Positions 27,149 to 35,841 of a stretch of DNA of 64,000 nucleotides are shown piece after piece. Origin of the DNA: CAVQND01 sp049518415. Lineage in GTDB: Bacteria > Verrucomicrobiota > Verrucomicrobiia > Limisphaerales > UBA8199. Made by a program: the position numbers and the translations under genes. Each line of letters opens with the position of its first letter. The first letter of the stretch is position 1. The notes under the pieces are model-generated. The model saw only the letters and a list, made by a program, of their open reading frames with translations. It did not search any database and had not been told where the DNA came from. Location: the NCBI GenBank assembly GCA_049518415.1, contig JBEKRX010000005.1:1-64000 (forward strand), given 5' to 3'.

Positions 27149-27460
27149 ATGCCGAATCAACGGGGCAAGGGCCAGAAGCTGGTTCCGGTGCCGATGTCCG
27201 AGCGATTCCTCGCGGAAATCGACCGGGCTTTCCGGCTGCTCGGCTACGATGACCGGTCCAAGTTTATTCGCGCCGCTGTGCGCGAGAAGTTGCAGCGGAT
27301 GGGTTATCCCGTTGAGAAAGAGGAAACCATGGCGCCGCCCAGGACCAGGCCGGCGCGTTACCCGGGGCCGGCCATTTCCGGGCTGGAGTTGAACGAACCG
27401 GCAGGCCCGGGGGAGGCGGCGAAACGGATGCCGGGAAAGGCTCCAGGCGCCCCGAAATAG
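27149..27460 (+). CDS. Ribbon-helix-helix (CopG-like) regulator 2
   Basis: The 103-aa protein has a beta strand KLVPVPMS (about 10-17) and helix A ERFLAEIDRAFRLLGYDD. Helix B, RSKFIRAAVREKLQRMGYPV, is nearly the same as in the divergent 82-aa regulator. The C-terminal 45 residues are Pro/Gly/Ala-rich (APPRTRPARYPGP...) and probably disordered. The ATG directly follows the TATATACACC operator arm with one base between, so the message is probably leaderless. No cotranscribed partner is apparent downstream, in contrast to regulator 1. The gene pair looks like an inverted duplication that kept both promoters. Confidence 0.72.
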   Translation: MPNQRGKGQKLVPVPMSERFLAEIDRAFRLLGYDDRSKFIRAAVREKLQRMGYPVEKEETMAPPRTRPARYPGPAISGLELNEPAGPGEAAKRMPGKAPGAPK

Positions 27461-28007
27461 GCCCGGGTGGTCTAATGAGCGAGAGACGAGTCGGATGTTT
27501 AGGCGGAGGCGGGCTTTGCTCGGTGTTCCAACCATAGCTTCCATCATTGGTCTTTTTGTGGACGAGAAAGGCGGCGTCGCGGAGCATCCGGCGCTTCCGG
27601 CGAACCCGGGCCAGGCGTTGAGGAGGAGCGGGTAGCTGAAAAGCCCAGGCAGGACCATGGCGAGATGGCTGCGCCACTGGAACACAGGAGGGGCCTCGCG
27701 CCGATGGCGTGTATGTGACTGCCGTGACGGTCCCCCAACCTGACGGCGGCCTGCTCGTGCGGCCCGGGCGCGTGGTGATGGAGTCCCGCCTTTGTTTGGC
27801 CTTTGCATTTTGGCCCCGGTAGTGTTTACATTCCTGCCAAAACACTGATGAGAGCCAGAAGCCGCAGCAGCGGGGTGAGGCAGTGCTGGGGTAATGGAGT
27901 GCTGGTGACAGCACTCCGGCAGCCCGACACGCCGTTGAGGTTTTATGCCATTGCGCCACCACTCCGGCAGTCCAGTTCTCCACCCCTCCATCACCCCTCC
28001 TCCTCAG
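27461..28007. other. Intergenic region without a recognisable gene
   Basis: I see no convincing coding sequence in these 550 bases. The last ~130 bases hold degenerate CACTCC and GGAGTG units (including AATGGAGTGCTGGTGACAGC and CTCCACCCCTCCATCACC) running right up to the hisI ATG. They resemble the leader of queD at 929-985. The part from 27480 to 27780 could be a decayed gene but has no identifiable motif. Confidence 0.5.
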
Positions 28008-28397
28008 ATGACCTTTTTCGACCAACTCAAGTTTGACGCCCAGGGCCTGATTCCGGCCATCATCCAGGAGCAGAAGAGCGGGCGGGTGCTCATGCTGGCC
28101 TGGATGAACCGCGCTTCGCTCCAGACCACCCTCGCCACGGGCAAGACCCATTTCTGGAGCCGCTCGCGCCAGCAGTTGTGGATGAAAGGCCAAACCAGCG
28201 GCCACACCCAGAGCGTCAAGGACATCGCCTTGGATTGCGACGGCGACACGCTGCTGATTCAAGTCGAGCAGGTCGGCGCCGCCTGCCACGAAGGTTACCA
28301 CTCCTGTTTCTTCCGCTCCGTCCAGGACGGCGGCGCCTCGCTTAAAATCACCGAACCCCAGCTCCGGCCGCCGGGCCAGATTTACCGCCAGCCATGA
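28008..28397 (+). CDS. hisI: Phosphoribosyl-AMP cyclohydrolase
   Basis: The 129-aa enzyme opens the purine ring of phosphoribosyl-AMP in the third step of histidine synthesis. Features of HisI are LMLAWMNRASLQTT, FWSRSRQQLWMKGQTSGHTQ, the metal-binding Asp cluster DCDGDTLL, and CHEGYHSCFFR, which holds two zinc-ligand cysteines. It is the single-domain form, with no HisE phosphatase domain fused. The ATG at 28008 is chosen because upstream codons only translate a degenerate CACTCC repeat. Its last four bases (ATGA) overlap the next gene, giving a hisI-membrane protein-trpE run. Confidence 0.95.
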   Translation: MTFFDQLKFDAQGLIPAIIQEQKSGRVLMLAWMNRASLQTTLATGKTHFWSRSRQQLWMKGQTSGHTQSVKDIALDCDGDTLLIQVEQVGAACHEGYHSCFFRSVQDGGASLKITEPQLRPPGQIYRQP

Positions 28398-29035
28398 GCG
28401 AGGACTTCGTCCAGTTCGGCACCCGGACCTACGGTCTGGTTTTCCTGCTGCTGCTGGTGGCGCGGGGCATGGACTTCCTGAGCACCTGGATCGCCACGCC
28501 CAACATGCTCCTGGAAGGCAACCCCATCGCCAGGAGACTGGGCTGGAAATGGGGCGTCGCCATCAACCTGGCGCTCTGTTTCGGCTTTGCCTGCTGGCCC
28601 TTGCCGGCGGTCGTCATCAGCACTACCAGCGTCCTGGTGGCCGCGCGGAATTTTCAGTCCGCCTGGCTCATGCGTTCCCTGGGGGAGCATCCCTACCGGG
28701 AATGGCACCTCGAACGCTTGCAGCAAACCAGCGCTACCCTCTACCTGTTTTGTTTGTTTGGCCAGACGGCGCTGACGGCCGGGGTGGGCGTGGCGGTGGT
28801 TTATTTCACCACTTGGGAGCGCGACCCGGTGCCGCTGGCGATCGGTCTGGGCATCGTCGCCTATGCCGTGGCGGTCGCCTTCTACACCCTGCTGGGCACC
28901 TGGCGTCTGCGCCGCCTGGGTCTGCGCAACTACCGGCTGGCGGAGGCCAAGCCGCCGCCCGACCCCGCCGAGGCGCCGCCGCCGAAAAACGGCCAGCTCC
29001 TGCCCATTTGCCAGCGTGAACCCCCCCAACCTTGA
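28394..29035 (+). CDS. Membrane protein of unknown function between hisI and trpE
   Basis: The 213-aa protein has about four hydrophobic segments (LVFLLLLVARGMDFL, GVAINLALCFGFACWPLPAV, LYLFCLFGQTALTAGVGVAVVYF and PLAIGLGIVAYAVAVAFYTLLG). A Pro-rich cytoplasmic tail follows. The NMLLEGNPIARRLGWKWG segment is distinctive, but I do not know the family. The start ATG overlaps the hisI stop (ATGA), and the 3' end overlaps the trpE GTG by 20 bases. The gene is thus translationally sandwiched between two amino-acid biosynthesis genes. A role in transport or in anchoring is conceivable; there is no direct evidence. Confidence 0.75.
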   Translation: MSEDFVQFGTRTYGLVFLLLLVARGMDFLSTWIATPNMLLEGNPIARRLGWKWGVAINLALCFGFACWPLPAVVISTTSVLVAARNFQSAWLMRSLGEHPYREWHLERLQQTSATLYLFCLFGQTALTAGVGVAVVYFTTWERDPVPLAIGLGIVAYAVAVAFYTLLGTWRLRRLGLRNYRLAEAKPPPDPAEAPPPKNGQLLPICQREPPQP

Positions 29036-30545
29036 CCAATTCCTGAGACTGGCCGCCCAAGGCAACCTCGTGCCGGTCACGCACCGATTGCTGGCCGACC
29101 TCGAAACGCCGCTCTCGGCCTATCGCAAAATCCGCGGCCCCGGCGAATCCTTCCTGTTCGAGTCGGTCGAAGGCGGCGAACATGTTGGGCGCTACTCCTT
29201 TGTCGGCTGCAACCCCCGCGCCATCATCCGGCAAACCGGCCGGCAGGTCGAGTTGCTCGCCAACGGCAAGGTCCTCGAGCGCTTCACCATCGCCGGCGAA
29301 CCCTCCACCGCCGGCGCCCAAACCGTGAGCGACGGACTGGCCGTGGTCGAGCGCGTCCTGCAGCGCTACCGCGCGGTACCGGTGCCCGGCCTGCCCCGGT
29401 TCACCGGCGGCGCCGTCGGCTTTATCGGCTACGAGTTCATCCACGACATCGAACCGGTCGTCCCGCGCCCGCCCCGTGACGAATTGCAGACGCCGGTGAT
29501 GTATTTCCTCATTGCCGACCAACTGCTCATTTTCGACCGGGTGGCCCAGACCCTGACCGTGCTCGTCAACGCCGTCCTGGACGACGCCTCCAGCCCGGAG
29601 GAGGCCTACGAAAATGCGACCGGGGAAATCGAGCGCCTCGTCTCCCTGCTCGAACAACCCACCGAGCACCGCCCCGCCACCCTGCCCGCCGAGGTGCCGC
29701 CGCTCCCCTTTGAATCCAATCTCTCCCGGGAGCAATTCTTCGCCAACGTGCTCAAGGCCAAGCAATACATCAACTCGGGTGACATCATCCAGGTCGTCGG
29801 TTCCCAGCGCTTCGCCGCTCCGGTTAAGGCCTCGCCGCTCGATGTTTACCGCGCCGCCCGTTCGGTCAATCCGTCCCCGTATATGTTCCTGCTCGAGTTG
29901 AACGGCTTTTCCCTCGTGGGCGCCTCCCCGGAAATCCACGTCCGCTGCGAAGAACGCCGGGTGGAAATCCGCCCCATCGCCGGCACCCGCCGGCGCGGCG
30001 GCACCCCGGACGAAGACCAGGCCCTGGAAACAGAATTGCTCGCCGACCCCAAGGAACGCGCCGAGCACGTCATGCTCGTGGACCTGGCCCGCAACGACCT
30101 GGGCCGCGTCTGCCGTTTCGGCACCGTGCGGGTCAAGGACCTCATGGTCATCGAGCGCTACAGCCATGTCATGCACATCGTCTCCCAGGTCGAGGGCACC
30201 CTGGCGGCGGACAAGACCCCCTTCGATTTGATGCGCGCCACCTTCCCGGCCGGCACCCTGAGCGGCGCGCCCAAAATCCGCGCCATGCAGATCATCTCGG
30301 AGCTCGAACAGACCGCGCGCGGCCCCTATGGCGGCTGCGTCGGCTACTTCTCCTTCAACGGCAACCTCGATTGCTGCATCACCATCCGCACCGCCCTGCT
30401 CAAAGCCGGCCTCGCCTACGTCCAGGCCGGGGGCGGCTGGGTCAGCGATTCCACCCCCGAGGGCGAATACCAGGAAACCCTCAACAAAGCCAAAGCCATG
30501 CTCAAAGCCCTCGCCCTGGCCGAGACCTTCGCCAAACCCGACTAG
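29016..30545 (+). CDS. trpE: Anthranilate synthase component I
   Basis: The 509-aa chorismate-binding enzyme makes anthranilate from chorismate with the TrpG glutaminase. The N-terminal regulatory part has TPLSAYRKI and FLFESVEGGEHVGRYSFVG, the LLES-like element that binds tryptophan in feedback-inhibited enzymes. The catalytic core has GGAVGFIGYE, SREQFFANVLKAKQYINSGD, PSPYMFLLELNGFSLVGASP, RPIAGTRRRGGTPDED, LVDLARNDLGRV and FPAGTLSGAPKIRAMQII. The GTG at 29016 (VNPPNLDQFLRLA) is the best start and lies inside the end of the membrane-protein gene. No trpG or other trp gene follows; repeat DNA does. Confidence 0.95.
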   Translation: MNPPNLDQFLRLAAQGNLVPVTHRLLADLETPLSAYRKIRGPGESFLFESVEGGEHVGRYSFVGCNPRAIIRQTGRQVELLANGKVLERFTIAGEPSTAGAQTVSDGLAVVERVLQRYRAVPVPGLPRFTGGAVGFIGYEFIHDIEPVVPRPPRDELQTPVMYFLIADQLLIFDRVAQTLTVLVNAVLDDASSPEEAYENATGEIERLVSLLEQPTEHRPATLPAEVPPLPFESNLSREQFFANVLKAKQYINSGDIIQVVGSQRFAAPVKASPLDVYRAARSVNPSPYMFLLELNGFSLVGASPEIHVRCEERRVEIRPIAGTRRRGGTPDEDQALETELLADPKERAEHVMLVDLARNDLGRVCRFGTVRVKDLMVIERYSHVMHIVSQVEGTLAADKTPFDLMRATFPAGTLSGAPKIRAMQIISELEQTARGPYGGCVGYFSFNGNLDCCITIRTALLKAGLAYVQAGGGWVSDSTPEGEYQETLNKAKAMLKALALAETFAKPD

Positions 30546-30575
30546 GGTGCCCAGCAAGCTTTTGGAAAACGGGCC

Positions 30576-30890
30576 GGCTTAGACTTCCTGACCGGGAAAA
30601 CTCGCTGTAATCGGGTCAAGTCTCGCTGCGCTTGCGAAAGTGCGCTGAGCCAGCGCTTCTTTTAGGTGAATTGAGCATTGAGTCCCGATTCAGAATCGGG
30701 ATTGGTTATTGAAGAATGACCCCGGATGACGCCGAATGAGCTTTCGGACTGCGGATTCAATGACCAATGAGCAATACTCAATACTCAATTCACAATGAAT
30801 CCCCCATCCCTTCCAGGGATACGACTTCGCATGAAAATGCCACCCTCGTTCATTTGGAACGGTTTACGCGGCTATTTTCGGGGTAACCCG
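30576..30890 (+). repeat. Dispersed repeat family C, copy 3
   Basis: GGCTTAGACTTCCTGACCGG through GTTTACGCGGCTATTTTCGG is colinear with 19029-19345, including CTTTTAGGTGAATTGAG, one TCCCGATTCAGAATCGGGAT palindrome, TTCGGACTGCGGATTCAATG and CATGAAAATGCCACCCTCGT. It fills most of the 470-base gap between trpE and the acylphosphatase gene. Nothing coding is seen in it. Confidence 0.85.
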
Positions 30891-31015
30891 CCGGAAAAAG
30901 GGGTTGCGCGGGACTCTCGAAATATGGCTTAATTCCCGTGGTCAGGACCGGCGGAGAGGTCTATTTTACTCTTGGAAGCAGACCCGTTGTGGCGCATGGT
31001 GTAGCGGATAGTATT

Positions 31016-31294
31016 GTGAATCGCAAGCGCGTGAAGATTCTTTACTCGGGCAGCGTGCAAGGCGTCGGGTTTCGTTATACGGTAATCAGGGTGGCCACCG
31101 GGTTCGAAGTGACCGGGACGGTGGGCAATTTGCCCGACGGGCGCGTCGAGTTGGCGGCCGAAGGCGCCCCCGAGGAATTGGAGGCCTTTCGGCAAGGGAT
31201 TCGGGAAGCGGGTTTGGGGCATTTTATTCAGAGGGAAGAAGTGAGCTGGGGCGAAGCCAGGAACGAGTTTCGCGGGTTTGAAATTGTAAGGTAG
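31016..31294 (+). CDS. acyP: Acylphosphatase
   Basis: A 92-aa protein with the acylphosphatase signature: YSGSVQGVGFRYTVIRVA carries the phosphate-binding loop and the catalytic Arg, and GTVGNLPDGRVELAAEG carries the catalytic Asn. It hydrolyses the carboxyl-phosphate bond of acyl phosphates in the cytoplasm. The GTG at 31016 gives the family's standard size; an upstream ATG-started extension of about 26 residues has no counterpart in the family. It is followed by a metallophosphoesterase gene after only four bases, so the two are probably cotranscribed. Confidence 0.9.
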   Translation: MNRKRVKILYSGSVQGVGFRYTVIRVATGFEVTGTVGNLPDGRVELAAEGAPEELEAFRQGIREAGLGHFIQREEVSWGEARNEFRGFEIVR

Positions 31295-31298
31295 ATCC

Positions 31299-32021
31299 AT
31301 GAAGTTTGCCATCATAGCGGACATCCACGCCAATCTGGAGGCGTTTCAGGTGGTCCTGGAAGATATCAAACAGCAAAAATGCACGCATTACGCCTGCCTG
31401 GGCGATGTGGTGGGCTACAACGCCAACCCTAAGGAGTGCCTCGAACTGGTTCGCCGCCTGAACCTTCCCTGCGTCAGGGGCAACCACGATGACTATTGCT
31501 CGACCGACGGCCCGCTGGACGGCTTTAATCCGGCCGCCGCCGAGGCGGTGCGCTGGACGCGCAAACAATTGTCCGAGGCGGACAAGCAGTGGCTGCGGGA
31601 CTTGAAATACTGGCGCATCGTTACCAACTTCACCATCGTCCACGCCACACTCGATGGCCCCCAGCACTGGGGCTATGTCTTCGACAAACTGGCTGCCGCC
31701 GCCAGCTTCTCTTACCAGAACACCTCGATTTGCTTCTTCGGCCACACCCATGTGCCGGTGGCTTTCATCCGCGACAGCGTCGTGCGGGGCGGCACCTACT
31801 CGAAATTCAAGGTCGAACCGGGCAAGAAATACTTCGTGAACGTCGGCGCCATTGGCCAGCCGCGCGACAACAACCCCAAAGCCGCCTACGTCGTCTATGA
31901 TGTCGACGAAGGGACGATTGAGTTGCGGCGCCTGCCTTACGACATCCCGGCGGCGCAGAAGAAGATCCTCGACGCGGGGCTGCCTCCGCGCCTGGCGGAA
32001 CGGCTCGCCTTCGGCCGCTGA
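31299..32021 (+). CDS. Calcineurin-like metallophosphoesterase (YfcE-type)
   Basis: The 240-aa protein carries the metal-binding motifs of the calcineurin-like superfamily in order: FAIIADIHANLEAF (D-x-H), YACLGDVVGYN (GD), CVRGNHDDYC (GNHD), TIVHATL and FGHTHVPVAF (GHTH). Such enzymes hydrolyse phosphomonoesters or diesters with two metal ions; the substrate here is not predictable. It is cytoplasmic. It lies between acyP (4-base gap) and the family 9 glycosyltransferase gene (75-base gap) on the same strand. Confidence 0.9.
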   Translation: MKFAIIADIHANLEAFQVVLEDIKQQKCTHYACLGDVVGYNANPKECLELVRRLNLPCVRGNHDDYCSTDGPLDGFNPAAAEAVRWTRKQLSEADKQWLRDLKYWRIVTNFTIVHATLDGPQHWGYVFDKLAAAASFSYQNTSICFFGHTHVPVAFIRDSVVRGGTYSKFKVEPGKKYFVNVGAIGQPRDNNPKAAYVVYDVDEGTIELRRLPYDIPAAQKKILDAGLPPRLAERLAFGR

Positions 32022-32096
32022 CGCGGCCGCCCCCGAGGCCATACCCCCACCCCTGCACCCTGGCCCTGGCCCGGCCGCCCGGGCCACGCCCCGAAC

Positions 32097-33155
32097 TTGA
32101 AAATCCTCATCCTCAAACCGAGTTCCCTCGGGGACGTCGTGCAGGCCCTGCCGGTCCTGCGCGCCATCAAACGCCACCTGCCCCGGAGCGAGGTTTATTG
32201 GTGGATTGACCGCCACCTGGCCTCCTTGTTGGCCGACGACCCGGACCTGGCGGGAGTGATACCCTTCGAGCGCCGGCGGTGGGCCACGCCCGCCAATTGG
32301 GCCGCCCTCGCGCGCGCGGTGCGGTGGCTCCGGGCACAGCGGTTTGACTGGGTGATCGACCTGCAGTGCCTGATGCGCAGCGGCCTCTTCGCCTGGCTGG
32401 CCGGGGGCGACCTGACCATTGGCCTGGATGAGCCGCGCGAAGGTGCGCGGGCGTTTTACGACCTGGTCGCGCCGCGCCCTGCTTTCCATACCCATGCGGT
32501 CGACCGGTATCTGAGCGTGCTGCCGCTGGCAGGAGTGCCGATTGCCCGGAATTTCGACTGGCTGCCAGGGCGGCCGCGCGTCGCTGCCGCGCTCCGCCAG
32601 AGGTGGCCGGTCGAGCCTGGACCCTGGCTGATTTTGCAGCCGGGCGCGCGCTGGCCCAACAAACGCTGGCCGGTCGAACATTTTGCCGAACTGGTCCGGC
32701 AGGCCGCCGCCCGGCGCAGTGATTGGCGCTTCGCCATCCTGGGCAGCGCGGAGGACCGCCCCTTGGGCCAGGCGATCGCCCGGGTCGCCCCGGCGCGCTG
32801 CCTTGACCTGACGGGCAGCCTCTCACTGCCGGAAATGGTCGAGTGGATTCGCCTAGGCGCGGCGATGGTGACCAATGATACCGGGCCGATGCACGTGGCG
32901 GCGGCGCTGGGCAAGCCGCTGGTCGGGCTCTTTGGTCCCACCGAACCCCGGCGCAACGGCCCTTATGGACAACTCGAGCACGTCCTCCAAACCAATCTCC
33001 CCTGCGTCCCCTGCCTCAAGCCCCGCTGCACTTACGCCCAACCGCTGGAGTGCCTGCGCGCCCTTTCGCCGGCCGCCGCTCTGGCCGCCCTGCAAACGCG
33101 ACTCCACCAGCCGGGCGCGACTTTTGTTGCTTGCCACGGCGCGGCGGCGGCCTAA
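32097..33155 (+). CDS. Glycosyltransferase family 9 (heptosyltransferase-like)
   Basis: The 352-aa protein resembles ADP-heptose:LPS heptosyltransferases. The N-terminal Rossmann half begins KILILKPSSLGDVVQALPVLRAIKRHLP. The C-terminal half has ILQPGARWPNKRWPVEHFAEL and the donor-binding TNDTGPMHVAAALGKPLVGLFGPTEPRRNGPYG. A Cys cluster CVPCLKPRC...ECL near the end is common in this family. It likely adds a heptose or similar sugar to lipopolysaccharide core at the inner membrane. The start codon is TTG at 32097; no in-frame ATG gives a full N-terminal strand. The next gene begins ten bases after its stop. Confidence 0.9.
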   Translation: MKILILKPSSLGDVVQALPVLRAIKRHLPRSEVYWWIDRHLASLLADDPDLAGVIPFERRRWATPANWAALARAVRWLRAQRFDWVIDLQCLMRSGLFAWLAGGDLTIGLDEPREGARAFYDLVAPRPAFHTHAVDRYLSVLPLAGVPIARNFDWLPGRPRVAAALRQRWPVEPGPWLILQPGARWPNKRWPVEHFAELVRQAAARRSDWRFAILGSAEDRPLGQAIARVAPARCLDLTGSLSLPEMVEWIRLGAAMVTNDTGPMHVAAALGKPLVGLFGPTEPRRNGPYGQLEHVLQTNLPCVPCLKPRCTYAQPLECLRALSPAAALAALQTRLHQPGATFVACHGAAAA

Positions 33156-33164
33156 AGTGCATCC

Positions 33165-34070
33165 ATGACAAAATTGGGCTTTTGGGTGGGTCTGTTGGCG
33201 GTGGCCATGTCCTCCGGGTCGGCCCAGGTGCTCGTGGAGGTCGTGCAGCCCCAGGATCAATTCCTGCCGGGGGAGGCCCTGCCCGTGGCAGTGCGCATCA
33301 CCAATGACTCGGGCCAAACCTTGCACCTGGGGGGAGAACCGGATTGGCTGACGTTTTCCGTGGAATCACGCAAGGGGGCGGTCGTGCCCAAGATGGGGGA
33401 CATCCCGGTGGTTGAGCCCTTCGAGCTGCCGTCGGCCAGGGTGGCGACCAAGCGGATGGACCTCGGGCCCTGCTTTCCCATAAGCCAGCCCGATCGTTAT
33501 AACATTATCGCCAATGTCAGGATCAAACAGTGGGGCGTTGACGTTACCAGCCCGCCCAAGGCCTTCGACATCATTGAAGGCGTCAGTTTGTGGCAGGTCG
33601 ACTTTGGGCTGCCCAGGGCGCCCGGCGAGGCGAACGGCAGCCCGGAAATCCGCCGCTACTCCCTCCAACAAGCCAATTACGTCCGGGGACAGATCCGGCT
33701 TTACCTGCGCGTGACCGATTACACGGGCACCAAGCCGTTGCGGGTGGTCCTGGTTGGCAGGATGCTCTCCTTCAGCCGGCCGGAGCACCTGCTCGACCAG
33801 GCCAGCAACTTGCACCTCCTTTACCAGGACGGGCCCCACGCCTACAGCTACTTCGTCTATAATCCCGACGGCCAACTCCTGGCCCGCCAGACCCATGATT
33901 ACATCAACCTGCGCCCACGCTTGAAGGTCGATGCCGACGGGAAAATCTCCGTCACCGGCGGGGTCCGGCGCCTCACCGCCACCGACCTGCCGCCGCCCAA
34001 GCCGCCCGTTGCCCCGGAACCCCCCAAACCGCTGAATCCACCAGCGGAAACTGCCGTCACCAGGCCGTAG
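33165..34070 (+). CDS. Secreted protein of unknown function
   Basis: The 301-aa protein has a signal peptide (LGFWVGLLAVAMSSGSAQ). The mature part begins VLVEVVQPQDQFLPGEALPVAVRITNDSGQTLHLGG, which reads as an immunoglobulin-like beta domain. A second beta-rich domain follows (SLQQANYVRGQIRLYLRVTDYTGTKPLRVVLVG). The C-terminus is Pro-rich (PPPKPPVAPEPPKPLNPPAE), like a wall-spanning or linker segment. No catalytic motif is seen. It is separated from the glycosyltransferase by ten bases and probably shares its transcript. Confidence 0.72.
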   Translation: MTKLGFWVGLLAVAMSSGSAQVLVEVVQPQDQFLPGEALPVAVRITNDSGQTLHLGGEPDWLTFSVESRKGAVVPKMGDIPVVEPFELPSARVATKRMDLGPCFPISQPDRYNIIANVRIKQWGVDVTSPPKAFDIIEGVSLWQVDFGLPRAPGEANGSPEIRRYSLQQANYVRGQIRLYLRVTDYTGTKPLRVVLVGRMLSFSRPEHLLDQASNLHLLYQDGPHAYSYFVYNPDGQLLARQTHDYINLRPRLKVDADGKISVTGGVRRLTATDLPPPKPPVAPEPPKPLNPPAETAVTRP

Positions 34071-34185
34071 GCGCGCCTTGGTTGCGGGTGGCGGATTTCG
34101 GATTCCCGACGCGCAGCCTGGAGCGGCACCAGCGCAAGTAGAGTCCCGATGCCGCATCGGGATTCGCCGTTCGCAGCGAACGCCC

Positions 34186-35238
34186 TCAGTCCACCAGGTC
34201 CTTCAAGGACTGGATGCGTCCCTGCATCTCCCGGATAATGGGCCTGGCTCGCGCGATGGCATTCTGTTCGGTCTGCCCGGGGAAACTCTTCATGATCACT
34301 TTGGCGGCGGCGATGACCTCCCCATTGCGGTCCCGTAGCGGCATGGTCACGGACACCGACCCCTTGTCCTTGCCGTAATAGATGACGCCCTGGGTGACGA
34401 CCTCCAGCTCGGCCTTGGCGCCCGGATGACCGATTTCGCCCGGCTCTTTGCTGGCCACCAGGCGGGTCGTTTGCGGGTCGTTGCCGAGCACAAAGAGCTT
34501 CAGGCCGAGCAGCCTCGAATACTTCTTCACCGTGTCCCGCACAATCGCCTGGGCCGGGTCTTCCAGGGGTTTATAGACGATCTTCGTATCGCTGAAGAAA
34601 CTGACCGAATCGGATTTGGTCCAGAAGCCGATCTTGCCTTTCGCGAAGTTGTCTTGCAGCAGGCGGGGGATGATGGCCTGGCCGTCCAGCGCACAGGTTA
34701 CCTGGCTGCCCCTGCACTCGACGGACAACTCGTGCCAGGCGCCTTTGGTGATCGTCACCCTCGAGCCAATCGGCCCGATCAACTCCCCGTTCAGGAATTT
34801 GAAGAAGTAGAACGTGCCGCCCAACCCGCTGGCGCGGACGTAGTAATAGTTCTTCTCGTCCTGGATGCGAAACGCCAGCCCGGCCATCTGCTCGGTTTCC
34901 CCGCCGACCAGCTTGAACCGCGTGGTCAGGGTGAAATCCCCGAAGCTCTCCTCCTCGTACACCAGCACGGGATAATGGTCATCCGTGCGATCTTGCGACA
35001 ATTGGGCCAGCACCGCCTGCTTGGTCACGCGGGGCGCCTGCGCATGGAGCGGCGGCAGCAGCGGCGCCACATCGTCCAGCACCACTCTCCAGTCCCCAGC
35101 CTTGCCCTGGCCCGTGACCGTGCTGCGAAACCCCGGCGGAAGCTGGCCCTCCCGGACTTCACTGAAATCGAACTTGCGTTCCGCCGCCGCCGCGGGCAGG
35201 ACCAGCGCCGCACAAAACCACAGCAACTGCTTTCGCAT
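34186..35238 (-). CDS. Secreted protein with DUF1080/LamG-like beta-sandwich domain
   Basis: The 350-aa product has a signal peptide (MRKQLLWFCAALVLPAAAA), which fixes the start at 35238. Codons upstream in the same frame are ignored. Residues about 20-215 look like a concanavalin-type beta-sandwich of the DUF1080 (3-keto-disaccharide hydrolase)/LamG kind: FGDFTLTTRFKLVGGETEQMAGLAFRIQDEKNYYYVRASG... GAWHELSVECRGSQVTCALDGQ... GKIGFWTKSDSVSFFSD. The C-terminal 120 residues (VKKYSRLLGLKLFVLGNDPQTTRLVASKEP... GSVSVTMPLRDRNGEVIAAAKVIMKSFPG) look like a small PAS/Cache-like sensory fold. Function unknown; an extracellular glycan-related role is possible. Confidence 0.7.
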   Translation of the reverse strand: MRKQLLWFCAALVLPAAAAERKFDFSEVREGQLPPGFRSTVTGQGKAGDWRVVLDDVAPLLPPLHAQAPRVTKQAVLAQLSQDRTDDHYPVLVYEEESFGDFTLTTRFKLVGGETEQMAGLAFRIQDEKNYYYVRASGLGGTFYFFKFLNGELIGPIGSRVTITKGAWHELSVECRGSQVTCALDGQAIIPRLLQDNFAKGKIGFWTKSDSVSFFSDTKIVYKPLEDPAQAIVRDTVKKYSRLLGLKLFVLGNDPQTTRLVASKEPGEIGHPGAKAELEVVTQGVIYYGKDKGSVSVTMPLRDRNGEVIAAAKVIMKSFPGQTEQNAIARARPIIREMQGRIQSLKDLVD

Positions 35239-35393
35239 GGCGCCAGAGACTAACACAAAATGGCCGGCCGACAAGCCTTTGCCGCGCCCGCGCGCGCCCG
35301 CATTTTCGATGGCCACAAAACCCACTTGGATTTAGAACGCGTCCGAAAGACCTCCGCGCAGCAAAAGGCCCTTACGAACCAGTGGCCGAACCG

Positions 35394-35505
35394 GCGGGCT
35401 GAAAGCCCGCGATGTGACAGCCTGGGGTGAGGCGCACCGCGCCGAGCCCCAGGTCGTGGGCCGAACAAACCTCGCCGCCCTGCAAGGGCGGGACAAAGCG
35501 CGCGC
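35394..35505 (-). repeat. Dispersed repeat family B, single-armed copy
   Basis: GCGGGCTGAAAGCCCGCGAT followed by AGCCTGGGGTGAGGCGCACC and CCTGCAAGGGCGGGACAAAG is the reverse complement of 6495-6600. It begins with the exact hairpin GCGGGCTGAAAGCCCGC. It lies in the 600-base gap 35239-35838; between this copy and 35717 I see nothing recognisable. Confidence 0.8.
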
Positions 35506-35716
35506 CAACACATGTCCATTGAATCCCACGCATAACGTTCATCCAATGGTTTGCCGTTGTTCTCGCAAGACCACCGGTATTCGGTTTGGAAATGTTGGCG
35601 AGGGATTGGGACATTGGTGACGCGCCTACAGGGCGTGAAAAGTTTGTCCGGGTCGCTAACTTCGGTGCTCTGGGCGTAATTCTAACAAACTGCCTTCGCC
35701 TGGCGTCCAGAGCGTG

Positions 35717-35841
35717 GGGTCCCGATTCCGAATCGGGATAGAGCGTGAGGGCACCAGAGCACTTGTCACGCTCCACGCTCTCACGCTTCACGCTCCACCC
35801 AAGCAGCCAGATCTCGGAATTTATTCCTGCACGAGCCCTTA
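35717..35841 (+). repeat. Palindrome plus terminal repeat abutting a stop codon
   Basis: A GTCCCGATTCCGAATCGGGA palindrome (about 35718) is followed by short ACGCTC-type direct repeats. The end motif TCTCGGAATTTATTCCTGCA then CGAGCCCTTA follows. The final TTA (35839-35841) is the TAA stop of the minus-strand gene 35839-36774. The end motif is the same as at 19411-19441. Confidence 0.7.

Noticed and set aside
27480..27780. Possible transposase or reverse-transcriptase fragment
   Set aside because: Open in several frames but no catalytic motif or family match could be seen.
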